A DNA stretch of 64,000 nucleotides. It comes from Cryobacterium sp. GrIS_2_6 (GTDB lineage Bacteria; Actinomycetota; Actinomycetes; Actinomycetales; Microbacteriaceae). Each line of letters opens with the position of its first letter. Within the stretch, counting starts at the first letter, position 1. Position numbers and translations under genes: made by a program. The notes beneath the pieces are model-generated. The model had not been told where the DNA came from, ran no database searches, and saw only the letters and a list, made by a program, of their open reading frames with translations. The stretch lies in NCBI RefSeq assembly GCF_035984545.1, contig NZ_JAXCHP010000001.1, positions 1,240,001-1,304,000 on the forward strand, read 5' to 3'. Shown here one piece after another: positions 51,986 to 61,442 of the stretch.

Positions 51986-53319
51986 CCACGTTCCAGCAAC
52001 GAACGCCGGAAGAGGCGGAACAGGCAGGGCGGCCTGAGCGAGAGGGGAAGCTCGCCCTGGCCGGGATCCTCGAGATCCTGGCCGGCGGTCGGCTCCCGCT
52101 TCGGTTCACCGCCTACGACGGGAGTTCGGCCGGCCCGCGAGACGCACCCCTCGGGCTGGAGCTGAGAACGCCGCGGGGCACGACCTACCTGGCGACCGGC
52201 CGCGGCGACCTGGGCCTGGCCCGCGCCTACATCGCCGGTGACCTCGAGATCCACGGGGTGCACCCCGGCGACCCGTACGAACTCCTCAGAGCGCTCACCG
52301 GCGACCTGGTCTTCACGCTCCCGTCGCCCCGGGTTATGGCCACCATCATCCGTTCGATCGGGGTCGGGCACCTGCGCCCGATCAAACCGCCGGAACAGGA
52401 GGCACCGCCGCGCTGGCGCCGGATCGCCGGGGGGCTCCGGCACAGCAAGAGCAGGGACGCCGAGGCGATCCACCACCACTACGACGTGTCGAACGCCTTC
52501 TATGAGTGGGTGCTCGGGCCGTCGATGACCTACACGTGCGCGTGCTACCCGCGCCGGGACGCGTCCCTCGACGAGGCCCAGGAGAACAAGTACCGGCTGG
52601 TGTTCGAGAAGCTGCGGCTGAAGCCGGGCGACCGCCTGCTCGACGTCGGCTGCGGCTGGGGCGGCATGGTGCGCTACGCCGCCCGCCGCGGCGTGAGGGC
52701 CACCGGAGTGACCCTGTCGGAACAGCAGGCCGCGTGGGCGCAGCGTGCGATCGCCGAGGAGGGCCTGGTCGGTCTGGCCGAGGTGCGTTTCAGCGACTAT
52801 CGGGACATCGCCGAGACCGGGTTCGACGCCGTGTCATCGATCGGGCTGCTCGAGCACATCGGCGTGCGCAATTATCCCGCGTACTTCGAATTCCTGCAGT
52901 CCCGCCTGCGCCACGGCGGGCTCCTGCTCAACCACTGCATCACCCGCCCGGACAACCGCTCCGAGGCGTCCACTCGCGGGTTCATCGACCGGTATGTCTT
53001 CCCCGACGGCGAGCTCACCGGCTCTGGCCGCATCATCAGCGCCGCACAGGACACCGGCCTGGAGGTGCTTCACGAGGAGAACCTGCGTCAGCATTACGCC
53101 CTGACCCTGCGCGACTGGTGCACCAACCTCGTCGAGCACTGGGATGAGGCCGTCGCCGAGGTCGGACTGCAGACCGCGAAGATCTGGGGCCTGTACATGG
53201 CCGGCTCACGGCTCGCCTTCGAGACCGGGGGAATTCAGCTGCACCAGGTCCTTGCGGTGAAGCCGTCGGGCGCTGATGGCCTCGCTGACCTGCCCCTGCG
53301 GCCGTGGTGGACGTCCTGA
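51982..53319 (+). CDS. cyclopropane-fatty-acid synthase family methyltransferase, TmsB/BfaB-like
   Basis: A 445-residue SAM-dependent methyltransferase acting on phospholipid acyl chains. An N-terminal lipid-binding part (residues 25-135) precedes the Rossmann domain with LLDVGCGWGGMVRYAARRG, GVTLSEQQ, and SIGLLEHIG. The pair with the FAD enzyme suggests 10-methylene formation instead of a cyclopropane ring. ATG overlaps the upstream stop (ATGA), so the two are translationally coupled. Confidence 0.85.
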   Translation: MTTFQQRTPEEAEQAGRPEREGKLALAGILEILAGGRLPLRFTAYDGSSAGPRDAPLGLELRTPRGTTYLATGRGDLGLARAYIAGDLEIHGVHPGDPYELLRALTGDLVFTLPSPRVMATIIRSIGVGHLRPIKPPEQEAPPRWRRIAGGLRHSKSRDAEAIHHHYDVSNAFYEWVLGPSMTYTCACYPRRDASLDEAQENKYRLVFEKLRLKPGDRLLDVGCGWGGMVRYAARRGVRATGVTLSEQQAAWAQRAIAEEGLVGLAEVRFSDYRDIAETGFDAVSSIGLLEHIGVRNYPAYFEFLQSRLRHGGLLLNHCITRPDNRSEASTRGFIDRYVFPDGELTGSGRIISAAQDTGLEVLHEENLRQHYALTLRDWCTNLVEHWDEAVAEVGLQTAKIWGLYMAGSRLAFETGGIQLHQVLAVKPSGADGLADLPLRPWWTS

Positions 53320-53352
53320 TTCGTTGGGAAAGAATGATAGTCCGGACAACCG

Positions 53353-54183
53353 ATGTCGTCCTATGCTGAGGCCGTGATCAGTAACTCAGCGGCCAGCGTT
53401 GCCAGCACAGCAAAGAACAGCCGCGCTTTGCAGATACTTGCCCGCCTGGGCTTCGCCGTCAATGGCTTGTTGCACATCCTCATCGCCGCGATAGCCTTCG
53501 CCATCGCGGTTGGTGCCGGAAGTGGTAGTGCAGATCAGTCCGGTGCTCTCGGGCAGCTCGCGACGAGCCCGGGCGGAGTATTCGTTCTGTGGGTTGTGGT
53601 CGCGGGCCTGGCTGCCCTCGGGCTCTGGCTGCTTCTGGGAGCATTCCTGATGCGCGGCGCAGACCCCAAACGTAAGTGGTCCCGGCGCGTCGCTGAAGTC
53701 GCCAAGGCGGTTGTCTACTTCCTCCTTGCGGGGACCGCGTTCACCTTTGCGCAGGGGGGAGCGACGAGTTCCGCTGGCAGTACCCGTGATGCCAGCGCAT
53801 CGCTTCTTGCGGCGCCAGGAGGCGTGATCGTCCTCCTCGCCGGTGGTCTCCTCGTGATGGCCATCGGGGTGTACTTCGTGCGCAAGGGTGCGTTGCAGAA
53901 GTTCACGGCAGATATTTCGGTGCCGAGCGGGTCGGCTGGAAAGGTTGTCCTCGCCTTGGGAATCATCGGCTACGTCGCCAAGGGAATTGTGTTGGGTGTC
54001 GTGGCGGTCCTCATCCTGGTTGCGGCCATCACCCTGGACCCGAGCCAGTCGACCGGCCTGGATGGGGCGCTGAGGTCCCTCGTCGCTCTCCCGTACGGCC
54101 GGTTTATCTTGTCTGCTCTGGGCGCCGGTCTGATTGCCTATGGCCTGTACTGCTTCGTCAGGGCCTGGCGCGCCCGGCTCTGA
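53353..54183 (+). CDS. DUF1206 family membrane protein
   Basis: A 276-residue membrane protein with six hydrophobic segments arranged as three repeats of two helices, each starting with a short amphipathic piece (ILARLGFAVNGLLHI, VAEVAKAVVYFLLAG, VVLALGIIGYVAKGIV), which is the DUF1206 pattern. The function is unknown. It follows tmsB after 33 bp and could be part of that operon, but it uses codons such as ATA, TTG, CTT and GCA more than the tms genes do, so it may have arrived separately with the next two genes. Confidence 0.85.
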   Translation: MSSYAEAVISNSAASVASTAKNSRALQILARLGFAVNGLLHILIAAIAFAIAVGAGSGSADQSGALGQLATSPGGVFVLWVVVAGLAALGLWLLLGAFLMRGADPKRKWSRRVAEVAKAVVYFLLAGTAFTFAQGGATSSAGSTRDASASLLAAPGGVIVLLAGGLLVMAIGVYFVRKGALQKFTADISVPSGSAGKVVLALGIIGYVAKGIVLGVVAVLILVAAITLDPSQSTGLDGALRSLVALPYGRFILSALGAGLIAYGLYCFVRAWRARL

Positions 54184-54208
54184 CATCTCAGGTTCACGCG
54201 GGTTCAGG

Positions 54209-54979
54209 TCAGTCCGAAGAGGGCGGGATCGTGATCTGGGGCTCCTCGGAAGCCCGAAGGCTTCGCCACGTGTCAAAGGCGATCACGGCGCCCACAATCA
54301 CCAGGGACAGCGAGACGGACGCCAGGGCATCCGTTGCCCAGTGGTAGCCCAAATAGACGCGACTGACGGCCGCGGCGACAATGCACAGGAGCGCGAAGCC
54401 GAAGCCTGCCCATGCGCCGCGGATGCTTCCACGACGGGAGAACACGAGATATGCGGTCAACAGGACGAAGTCTGATGCGCCCAGGACGTGTCCGGACGGA
54501 AAGGAGAAGGATGGATCGGGGCCGAACAGCATGAGATCGGTCGGCGGCCGATGGCGGTCCACCGCATGGCCAATTAGCTGCGCCAGCACGACTCCGACCA
54601 ACATGCCCGATGCCAGGATCAGTGGACGTCGGCCGTGCTTGCCTAGGATGCCCCAGACCACGCACACGACGAGAAGAAGGATGGGAAGCGCGACAGGCCC
54701 GAAAACGATCGCCAGTCCGATCATGATCGCGGTCAGGGTTGGCGAGCGCATACCGAAGAGCCAGTCCTGCACAGGCGTGTCCACCTCGGTGAGTCCGTCG
54801 TGCTGCAGGACGGAGGCGAGGATTGCCGTGAAACAGACGACGCCGAAGCCGACCAGAACAATCGACGTCACATAGAATCGCCGGCGAGAGGCGGGCTCCA
54901 GCACGCGTTCCTCTGCGATGAATCTCGTGCGCATGCCGTGCCGGGAAGGCCGCTGGTCGTTGGTGCGGGGAGGTTTCAC
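54209..54979 (-). CDS. PAP2 superfamily phosphatase (first of two)
   Basis: A 256-residue membrane phosphatase with six hydrophobic segments. The three PAP2 motifs are present: DRHRPP (weak form of KX6RP), PSGH, and SRVYLGYHWATD. Likely substrates are lipid phosphates such as undecaprenyl diphosphate or phosphatidic acid. It converges with the DUF1206 gene and is followed in the same direction by none; the second PAP2 gene lies upstream of it, 23 bp away, so both are probably one operon. Confidence 0.87.
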   Translation of the reverse strand: MKPPRTNDQRPSRHGMRTRFIAEERVLEPASRRRFYVTSIVLVGFGVVCFTAILASVLQHDGLTEVDTPVQDWLFGMRSPTLTAIMIGLAIVFGPVALPILLLVVCVVWGILGKHGRRPLILASGMLVGVVLAQLIGHAVDRHRPPTDLMLFGPDPSFSFPSGHVLGASDFVLLTAYLVFSRRGSIRGAWAGFGFALLCIVAAAVSRVYLGYHWATDALASVSLSLVIVGAVIAFDTWRSLRASEEPQITIPPSSD

Positions 54980-55002
54980 GGGGCCATTCCTTTCACTGAT
55001 CG

Positions 55003-55674
55003 TTACCTGCGTTCCCTGGCGAGCGCGCGTTCACCGTCGAGCCTGGCGGCGAGCGGCGCCCACGTGACAATCGCGACGCCGATTCCGAGCAGCAGGGCGC
55101 CCAGGGTATCGGTGAGCCAGTGTGCACCGAGATAGGTGCGACTGATCATCATGAGGGCCGTGTAGACGGTCCCGGCGACCACAACCCAGATGCGTGGCAG
55201 GAGAATCGCCATGACTGCGGCCATCGTCGCGGCGTTGGCAACGTGGCCAGATGGGAAAGATCCGAAATCGAGATTCGTCAGGAGATTCTCGGGGCGTGCG
55301 CGTCCGAAGAATTGTTTGAGGAGTTGGACGGCGCCTCCGGTGACGACTGTCGCGACCAGGTAGTAAGCCGCTGCCCAGGGACGTCGTGCCACAAGCAGCG
55401 CGACGGCGACGAGCGCCGGCACGACGAGGGACGCCACAACGCCGCCTCCGAGGAAGTCCATCGTAAGTGCAAGGAATTGCCAGATGGGTTCCCGATTTTC
55501 AATCAGTTCCCGCATCCATTCCGCATCGATGGACAACGGCAGCCCATGGTCGCGCGTTGCGATCAGAGCGCCCAGCGCACAGGCAAGGGCGACGGCTGCG
55601 AGGCCGCTGATGAGCGGCCAGCGGCGGGAGACGCGTCGTGCGTTCGGTGTAGCCGCACGCTCAGGACGCAACAT
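55003..55674 (-). CDS. PAP2 superfamily phosphatase (second of two)
   Basis: A 223-residue membrane phosphatase with complete motifs: KQFFGRARP, PSGH and SRTYLGAHWLTD. It is first in a two-gene operon with the preceding PAP2 gene at 54209-54979. The two products differ in the first motif and are not recent duplicates. Both have less strict G/C at third codon positions than the flanking genes. Confidence 0.88.
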   Translation of the reverse strand: MLRPERAATPNARRVSRRWPLISGLAAVALACALGALIATRDHGLPLSIDAEWMRELIENREPIWQFLALTMDFLGGGVVASLVVPALVAVALLVARRPWAAAYYLVATVVTGGAVQLLKQFFGRARPENLLTNLDFGSFPSGHVANAATMAAVMAILLPRIWVVVAGTVYTALMMISRTYLGAHWLTDTLGALLLGIGVAIVTWAPLAARLDGERALARERR

Positions 55675-55784
55675 GCGCCTCCGTCTCCGAGCGATCTACG
55701 GGACTGTCGGTCCGGTGATCGACTGTGACGGCGAGTTTACCTCGCGGGTGGGCTGTCCGCGTCGGAGCAGCAATCAGGCAAAAA

Positions 55785-55820
55785 AATAGGCCGGACATCC
55801 GTTGGATGTCTCGACCTATT
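55785..55820 (-). terminator. terminator of the tRNA-Leu gene
   Basis: On the minus strand, AATAGG and GACATCC pair with CCTATT and GGATGTC around AAC, and a run of seven T follows. The interval 55675-55784 holds nothing else that I can name. Confidence 0.85.
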
Positions 55821-55862
55821 CATTTCACAGCGAAGAACCTGTGTTGCCGTATCTTCATTCTG

Positions 55863-55945
55863 TGCCCGAGGGGGGACTTGAACCCCCACGCCCATAAGGG
55901 CACTAGCACCTCAAGCTAGCGCGTCTGCCATTCCGCCACCCGGGC
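55863..55945 (-). tRNA. tRNA-Leu (anticodon GAG)
   Basis: An 83-base class II tRNA on the minus strand. The acceptor arm pairs GCCCGGG with CTCGGGC (one G-U), the anticodon stem is CTAGC/GCTAG with loop TTGAGGT (anticodon GAG, codon CUC), a long variable arm (TGCCC..GGGCG) follows, and the T arm is GGGGGTTCAAGTCCCCC. CCA is not encoded. It lies at the edge of a stretch of atypical membrane-protein genes, but I see no duplicated 3' end of the tRNA. Confidence 0.95.
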
Positions 55946-56083
55946 TGGTGCTGGCCAGCCGTTGACCGGCTGACGAGTCAATAATCTAGCACGGATTTCG
56001 AGGCCCTCCGGCACACCCCGGCCACACGCCCGACACCTGGCGGTCATTGACCGCGCACGACCCCGGTCGATGACGACAACCGA

Positions 56084-56089
56084 TAGCGT
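56084..56089 (+). promoter_or_regulatory. -10 box of the M20 peptidase gene (leaderless)
   Basis: TAGCGT is followed by six bases and ATG 56096. Confidence 0.45.
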
Positions 56090-56095
56090 GAAGTC

Positions 56096-57421
56096 ATGGC
56101 TTCCAGGGCAGACGACACCGATCCGGCAACACCCCTCGATCTGACCGCGGAACTCGCCCGCGACCTCATCCGGTTCGACACGACGAACTACGGTGAGGGC
56201 CATTCCAACGGCGAAACGGATGCCGCGGAGTACGTCGCCGAGCACCTCAGGGGCCTCGGCCTCACGCCGGAGCTCTTCGACTCCGAGCCGGGGCGCACGA
56301 GTGTCGTCGTGCGCGTGCCCGGCCGGAACCGCGACGCGGGCGCCCTGGTCGTCCACGGCCACCTCGACGTCGTCCCCGCCGACCCGGAGACCTGGTCGGT
56401 CGACCCCTTCGCCGGTGTCATCAAGGACGGCCTGCTCTGGGGTCGCGGGGCCGTCGACATGAAGAACATGGATGCGATGATCCTCGCGGCACTGGGCGAC
56501 ATCCTCGGCGCGGGCGAGGCACCGGCCCGTGACCTCATCGTGGCATTCTTCGCCGACGAGGAGGCCGGGGGAGTGCTCGGCTCGCACTACCTCGTCGACA
56601 CTCGCCCGGAGCTCTTCGCGGGCGCCACCGAGGCGATCAGCGAGGTCGGCGGGTACTCGATCACCCTCGGCGGCCAGCGCGCCTACCTGCTGCAGACCGG
56701 GGAGAAGGCCCTGATCTGGATCAAGCTCGTCGCCCGCGGCGACGCCGCCCACGGTTCGAGGCTGATCCGGAACAACGCCGTCACCAAGCTCGCAACGGCC
56801 GTCGCTGCGATCGGCCGCCGGGAATGGCCGATCCGGCTGACCGACACCACGACCCAGCTGCTCGCCGAGATCGCCCGGATCCTCGTCGTGGACCCACAAC
56901 GGGTCGGGCCCGACGAACTCGCCCTCGCGACGGGAACAGCGTCCGGCTTCATCCAGGCCAGCCTGCGCACCACGACCAACCCGACGCTGCTCAAGGCCGG
57001 ATACAAGCACAACGTGATCCCCGACCTCGCCGAAGCGCTCATCGACATCCGCACCCTGCCCGGCGAAGAGGACGCGGTGCTCGCCGAGGTCGCGAGCCTC
57101 GTCGGCCCGGACATCGAGATCGTCGTGATGCACAGGGACATCGGCCTCGAGACCGATTTCGGGGGCCCGCTCGTCGACGCCGTCGTCGGAAGCCTGCACC
57201 GGCACGACCCGGGCGCCCCCGTGCTGCCCTACCTTCTGTCCGCTGGAACCGACAACAAAGCCCTGTCCAAGCTTGGAATCCGCGGGTACGGGTTCGCCCC
57301 GCTCCGTCTTCCCGCCGAGCTGGATTTCCCGGGAATGTTCCACGGGGTCGATGAGCGGGTTCCGCTCGACGCGCTAGTCTTTGGCAGGCGGGTCCTTACC
57401 GACCTGTTGTCGACCTACTAG
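56096..57421 (+). CDS. M20 family metallopeptidase
   Basis: A 441-residue dizinc aminoacylase/carboxypeptidase-type enzyme. Metal ligands: His and Asp in VVHGHLDVVPAD, Asp in GRGAVDMKNMDAM, Glu-Glu in FFADEEAGGVLGS, and a C-terminal His in MFHGVDERV. The dimerisation domain is intact (about residues 205-340). The substrate (N-acyl amino acid, dipeptide or similar) is unknown. The downstream uppP gene starts 15 bp after the stop and may share the transcript. Confidence 0.88.
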   Translation: MASRADDTDPATPLDLTAELARDLIRFDTTNYGEGHSNGETDAAEYVAEHLRGLGLTPELFDSEPGRTSVVVRVPGRNRDAGALVVHGHLDVVPADPETWSVDPFAGVIKDGLLWGRGAVDMKNMDAMILAALGDILGAGEAPARDLIVAFFADEEAGGVLGSHYLVDTRPELFAGATEAISEVGGYSITLGGQRAYLLQTGEKALIWIKLVARGDAAHGSRLIRNNAVTKLATAVAAIGRREWPIRLTDTTTQLLAEIARILVVDPQRVGPDELALATGTASGFIQASLRTTTNPTLLKAGYKHNVIPDLAEALIDIRTLPGEEDAVLAEVASLVGPDIEIVVMHRDIGLETDFGGPLVDAVVGSLHRHDPGAPVLPYLLSAGTDNKALSKLGIRGYGFAPLRLPAELDFPGMFHGVDERVPLDALVFGRRVLTDLLSTY

Positions 57422-57436
57422 CAAAGCGAGCCACCG

Positions 57437-58291
57437 GTGAACTTCCTCAACGCCATCATCCTGGGACTCGTGCAGGGTCTGACCGAGTTCCTCCCGGTCT
57501 CCTCGAGTGCTCACATCCGCATCGTCGGCGAACTCCTCGGCATGGGCGGGGACCCGGGCGCCCGGTTCACCGCGATCATCCAGATCGGCACAGAGGCGGC
57601 CGTCGTGCTGTTCTTCTGGCGGGACATCTCGCGCATCGTGACGCACTGGGTCAAGGCACTTTTCGGCAAGATCCCTCGCAGCGATCCCGACGCGCGGATG
57701 GGTTGGCTCATCATCTTCGGATCGCTCCCGATCATCGTCCTCGGCCTGGTCTTCCAGAACCAGATCGAGTCCACCCTCCGCAACCTCTGGATCACCGCAA
57801 CCGTTCTCATCGTCTTCGGCGTGCTGCTCGGTGTCGCCGATGCGGTCGGGGCCCACCGGCGCCGCCTGAAGGACATCACGGTCACGCACGGCGTCATCTA
57901 CGGCTTCGCCCAGGCGCTCGCGCTCATCCCTGGCGTCTCCCGTTCCGGCGGAACAATCACGGCCGGCCTGTTCATGGGCTACGAGCGCCGCGCCGCCGCC
58001 CGCTACGCGTTCCTGCTTGCCATCCCGGCTGTGCTCGGCAGCGGCTTCTACGAAATGTACAAGGCCGTCGCGCACCCCTGCCTCGAAGGCGCCACCAACT
58101 GCACCCCGGAGATCTTCGGCCCGGCCGAGACCGCGGTCGCGACCGTCGTCGCCTTCATCGTCGCCTTGTTCGTCATTGGATTCTTCATGAACTACATCTC
58201 CAAGCGCAGCTTCCTGCCCTTCGTCATCTACCGCATCGTGCTCGGCTTCGCACTGATGGCCTTGCTCGCGACCAACACCATCGCGGCCTAG
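57437..58291 (+). CDS. uppP: undecaprenyl-diphosphate phosphatase
   Basis: UppP (BacA) recycles the cell-wall lipid carrier by removing one phosphate from undecaprenyl diphosphate and gives bacitracin tolerance. The 284-residue membrane protein has the first active-site motif in [14 protein letters not shown] and the second in [16 protein letters not shown], with about eight hydrophobic segments. The GTG start at 57437 follows GAGCC weakly. It is followed by mshC after 10 bp. Confidence 0.94.
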   Translation: MNFLNAIILGLVQGLTEFLPVSSSAHIRIVGELLGMGGDPGARFTAIIQIGTEAAVVLFFWRDISRIVTHWVKALFGKIPRSDPDARMGWLIIFGSLPIIVLGLVFQNQIESTLRNLWITATVLIVFGVLLGVADAVGAHRRRLKDITVTHGVIYGFAQALALIPGVSRSGGTITAGLFMGYERRAAARYAFLLAIPAVLGSGFYEMYKAVAHPCLEGATNCTPEIFGPAETAVATVVAFIVALFVIGFFMNYISKRSFLPFVIYRIVLGFALMALLATNTIAA

Positions 58292-58301
58292 GGGTCCGGG
58301 A

Positions 58302-59648
58302 ATGCGCGCCTGGCGACACCCCGATATCCCCGTCCTCCCCGGAAACTCCGAAGCACCGCGCCTGTACGACACGGCGACGGAAGCACTCGTGCTCGCGGAA
58401 CCGGTCGACGTCGCCCGGCTCTACGTCTGCGGGATCACGCCGTATGACGCGACGCATATCGGCCACGCGAACACCTATCTCGCCTTCGACACCCTGCAGC
58501 GGGTCTGGCTCGACGCCGGCTACCGCGTGCACTACGCGCAGAACGTGACGGATGTCGACGACCCGCTCCTGGAACGGGCGACGGCTACCGGCGTCGACTG
58601 GCGCGACCTCGCGTCGTCCCAGGTCGACCTGTTCCGCACGGACATGGAAGCCCTCGACATCATCCCTCCGGACAACTACGTCGCCGTGACCGAGGTCATC
58701 GAAGCGGTCGCCGACGCGGTCGCCCAGCTCTGGGACGACGGCGTCGCCTACGCCGTTGCCGTCGACGCCGCCGAGCTCTCGGACACCGCAGGTCCGGCGG
58801 AGGCCGCGGGCTCCGACATCTACTTCGACATCGCCGCTGCAGAGCGGGTGGCGCCCTGGCGGCTCGGCGACGAGAGCAACCTCGACCGCGAGCAGATGCT
58901 GATCCTGTTCGCCCAGCGTGGCGGCGACCCCGACCGTGCGGGAAAGCGCGACGCCCTCGACCCGCTGCTCTGGCGTGCCGCCCGGGTGGGCGAACCGGCC
59001 TGGGACTCGCGCGTCGGCGCCGGCCGTCCCGGCTGGCACATCGAATGTTCCGTGATCGCCCTCACCGAACTCGGCACGGACTTCACCGTTCAGGGCGGCG
59101 GCTCAGACCTGATCTTCCCGCACCACGAGATGAGCGCCGGCCATGCGGCCACCCTCTCGGGGCATCCGCTCGCCGGCGTGTACAGCCACACCGGCATGAT
59201 CGCTTACCAGGGCGAGAAGATGAGCAAGTCGCTCGGCAACCTCGTGCTCGTGTCTGCCCTGCGCGCCGGGGGCACCGACCCCCGGGCCATCCGCCTGGCC
59301 CTGCTCGCGCAGCACTATCGCAGCGACTGGGAATGGACCGCCGACTCGCTCTCCGCAGCCGAAGCGCGCCTTGAGGCGTGGGCGAGGGCCTTCGGTCGTG
59401 CCACCTCCGACACGAGCGTCCCCAACGCCGTTGCCGATGGCACGGGTGATGAGGGCCTGGTCGACGACGTCGACACGGATGCCGTCGCGAGCGCAGACGA
59501 GGTCATCGTCGCGCTGCGGGCAGCGCTCGTCAACGACCTCGACACCCCGGCCGCGCTGCGGGTCCTGGACGCCGCCGCAGAAGCGGGCACGGCCGCGCCG
59601 GAACTGGTGGCCATGGCCATCGACGCCCTGCTCGGCATCACGCTCTAG
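58302..59648 (+). CDS. mshC: mycothiol ligase MshC (cysteine:GlcN-Ins ligase)
   Basis: MshC joins cysteine to glucosaminyl-inositol using ATP in mycothiol synthesis. It is related to cysteinyl-tRNA synthetase: [17 protein letters not shown] holds the zinc Cys and the HIGH motif, and [10 protein letters not shown] the KMSKS loop. The 448-residue length, the N terminus ([14 protein letters not shown]) and the absence of the tRNA-binding C-terminal domain distinguish MshC from CysS. Mycothiol production marks the organism as an actinobacterium. Confidence 0.94.
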   Translation: MRAWRHPDIPVLPGNSEAPRLYDTATEALVLAEPVDVARLYVCGITPYDATHIGHANTYLAFDTLQRVWLDAGYRVHYAQNVTDVDDPLLERATATGVDWRDLASSQVDLFRTDMEALDIIPPDNYVAVTEVIEAVADAVAQLWDDGVAYAVAVDAAELSDTAGPAEAAGSDIYFDIAAAERVAPWRLGDESNLDREQMLILFAQRGGDPDRAGKRDALDPLLWRAARVGEPAWDSRVGAGRPGWHIECSVIALTELGTDFTVQGGGSDLIFPHHEMSAGHAATLSGHPLAGVYSHTGMIAYQGEKMSKSLGNLVLVSALRAGGTDPRAIRLALLAQHYRSDWEWTADSLSAAEARLEAWARAFGRATSDTSVPNAVADGTGDEGLVDDVDTDAVASADEVIVALRAALVNDLDTPAALRVLDAAAEAGTAAPELVAMAIDALLGITL

Positions 59649-59663
59649 CCCGGCGGAGGGCTA
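59646..59663. terminator. weak hairpin between mshC and PAC2 genes
   Basis: TAGCCC and GGGCTA around GGCGGA overlap both stop codons of these convergent genes. Confidence 0.4.
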
Positions 59664-60611
59664 CGGCTGACGGGGCACGTCAGGACCCGGACGACCGTCC
59701 GCGCGCCCGGCCTGGCCGTCGCGGCCGTCGCCGCGCTTACGGAGGTACTTCTCGAACTCCTGGGCGATCGCCTCGCCGCTCGCCTCCGGCGAGTCGACCG
59801 TGTCCCTGGCCTGCTCGAGCTGGTTGATGTAGGCCGCCATTTCCTCGTCGTCCGCCGCGAGGGTGTCGATGCCGGTCTGCCATTCCTCGGCCTCGGTGAC
59901 CAGGTCACCGCGCGGGATCACCACGTCGATGATCTCCTCGAGCTTGTCGATCAGGGCGAGCATCGCCTTCGGCGACGGCGCGTTGTGCACGTAGTGGGGG
60001 ACAGACGCCCAGATCGAGAGGGTCGGGATGCCGACGAGCTCTGCCGCGTGCGAGAGCACGCTCAGGATCCCGACGGGACCCTCGTAGCTGCTGCGCTCGA
60101 TCTGCAGCTCGCTGCGCACCTCGGGGTTCTCGCTCGAGACGAAGATCGAGATGGGGCGGGTGTGCGGAACGTCCGCGAGCATGGCGCCGAGGAAGACGAT
60201 TCCGCCGATGTCCGCAGCGAGGGCCGCGTCGAGTACCTCTGCGGTGAATCCCTTCCAGCTGCGGCTCGGCTCTGTGCCGAGCAGGAGGTAGATGTTGCCC
60301 GCATTGCTGCCGCTCACGCGCAGCTGCGCGTCGTCGGCGAGGGGCTCCCCGACGACGCCGGGCTCTGCGGGACCGAACAGGGTCGCGCCGGGCCATTCGA
60401 GCTGGCGGTGACCCTCGTCATCCGTGGATATCGTCGGCCGGTTGAACTGGTAGTCGAAGTAGACCTCGGGGTCCACCTCGAAAAGGGAAGACACGTCGAG
60501 GAGGTCCCTCAGGATGCCCACGGCACCGGTCGCGGCCTCACCCGCGTCGTTCCAGCCTGCAAACGCCACCACGAGGAGGCGTCCGCCCAGGAATCCATTG
60601 CCATCTGTCAC
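59661..60611 (-). CDS. PAC2 family protein (proteasome assembly chaperone-like)
   Basis: A 316-residue PAC2-fold protein. Recognisable are the N-terminal LVVAFAGWNDAGEAATGAVG and PISIFVSSENPEV blocks, and the central GILSVLSHAAELVGIPTLSI. The C-terminal 60 residues are charged (KYLRKRGDGRDGQ). In other actinobacteria, homologues lie near mshC and the proteasome genes and are thought to be related to eukaryotic proteasome-assembly chaperones, but the bacterial role is not known. No proteasome gene is present in the window. Confidence 0.87.
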   Translation of the reverse strand: MTDGNGFLGGRLLVVAFAGWNDAGEAATGAVGILRDLLDVSSLFEVDPEVYFDYQFNRPTISTDDEGHRQLEWPGATLFGPAEPGVVGEPLADDAQLRVSGSNAGNIYLLLGTEPSRSWKGFTAEVLDAALAADIGGIVFLGAMLADVPHTRPISIFVSSENPEVRSELQIERSSYEGPVGILSVLSHAAELVGIPTLSIWASVPHYVHNAPSPKAMLALIDKLEEIIDVVIPRGDLVTEAEEWQTGIDTLAADDEEMAAYINQLEQARDTVDSPEASGEAIAQEFEKYLRKRGDGRDGQAGRADGRPGPDVPRQP

Positions 60612-60692
60612 TGCGTGAAACCTCGATCTGCCGGGGCGCCCGGAAAAGCACCGTCAGTCAAGGATAAGCGGTGCCCCTTACACTTGGACCCT

Positions 60693-61442
60693 GTGAACCC
60701 GTTCCTTCCCAATTCGCCCCTGCCCGCAGCCGTGCTCTGGGATATGGACGGCACGATCGTCGACTCGGAACCGTACTGGATGCGTGCCGAAACCGAGCTC
60801 GTCGAGAGCTTCGGCGGTGTCTGGACGCACAGCGATTGCATACTCCTGGTCGGAAGCGGCCTGCTGAACTCCGCGGCAATTCTGCAGGATCGCGGTGTCC
60901 GCCTCGACGCCGAGGCGATCGTCGACCGTCTGACCACGCGGGTCCAGGGTCTCCTCGGCGAATTCGGTGCACCCTGGCGCCCCGGCGCCCTCGAACTGAT
61001 GACGGAGGTCAAGGCCGCGGGCATCCCGATGGCCCTCGTGACCATGTCGGAACACCGGATGGCGAAGCAGGTGTCCGACCAGGTCGGATTCGCCGCATTC
61101 GATGCAATCGTCGCCGGTGACATGGTCCTCCAGAGCAAACCGCACCCTGAGGCGTATCTCTCGGCCGCCCGGTTGCTGGGCGTCACGCCCGCCGACTGTG
61201 TCATCGTCGAGGACTCCCTGCCCGGCGTTGCAGCGGCCGTCGCCTCCGGCGCTGTTGTCATCGCGGTTCCGCACATGGTCGAGATCGAGGCGAGCGCCCG
61301 GTACGAACTGTGGCCGACCCTGCACGGCCGCACGCTGGCCGGCGTTCACACTGTCTTTGCCGAGCGGCGCGCTGCCGTCGCCGGGGTACCCGCGCGGCCC
61401 GGTTCCGGCCCGCATCCGACCGAGGACGACACCCACGCATGA
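60693..61442 (+). CDS. HAD family hydrolase (phosphatase of the beta-phosphoglucomutase type)
   Basis: A 249-residue HAD protein. Motif I is LWDMDGTIVDSEPYW (two Asp), motif II LVTMSEHR, motif III KPHPEAYL, motif IV VIVEDSLPGVAAA. A helical cap (about residues 28-95) indicates a class C1 small-molecule phosphatase or mutase. The GTG start at 60693 has TACACT eight bases upstream. The stop overlaps the trmI start by four bases. Confidence 0.87.
   Translation: MNPFLPNSPLPAAVLWDMDGTIVDSEPYWMRAETELVESFGGVWTHSDCILLVGSGLLNSAAILQDRGVRLDAEAIVDRLTTRVQGLLGEFGAPWRPGALELMTEVKAAGIPMALVTMSEHRMAKQVSDQVGFAAFDAIVAGDMVLQSKPHPEAYLSAARLLGVTPADCVIVEDSLPGVAAAVASGAVVIAVPHMVEIEASARYELWPTLHGRTLAGVHTVFAERRAAVAGVPARPGSGPHPTEDDTHA

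Noticed and set aside
55863..55945. tRNA-Leu as an attachment site with a duplicated end
   Set aside because: No copy of the tRNA 3' part was found between 53 and 56 kb and no integrase gene is in the window.
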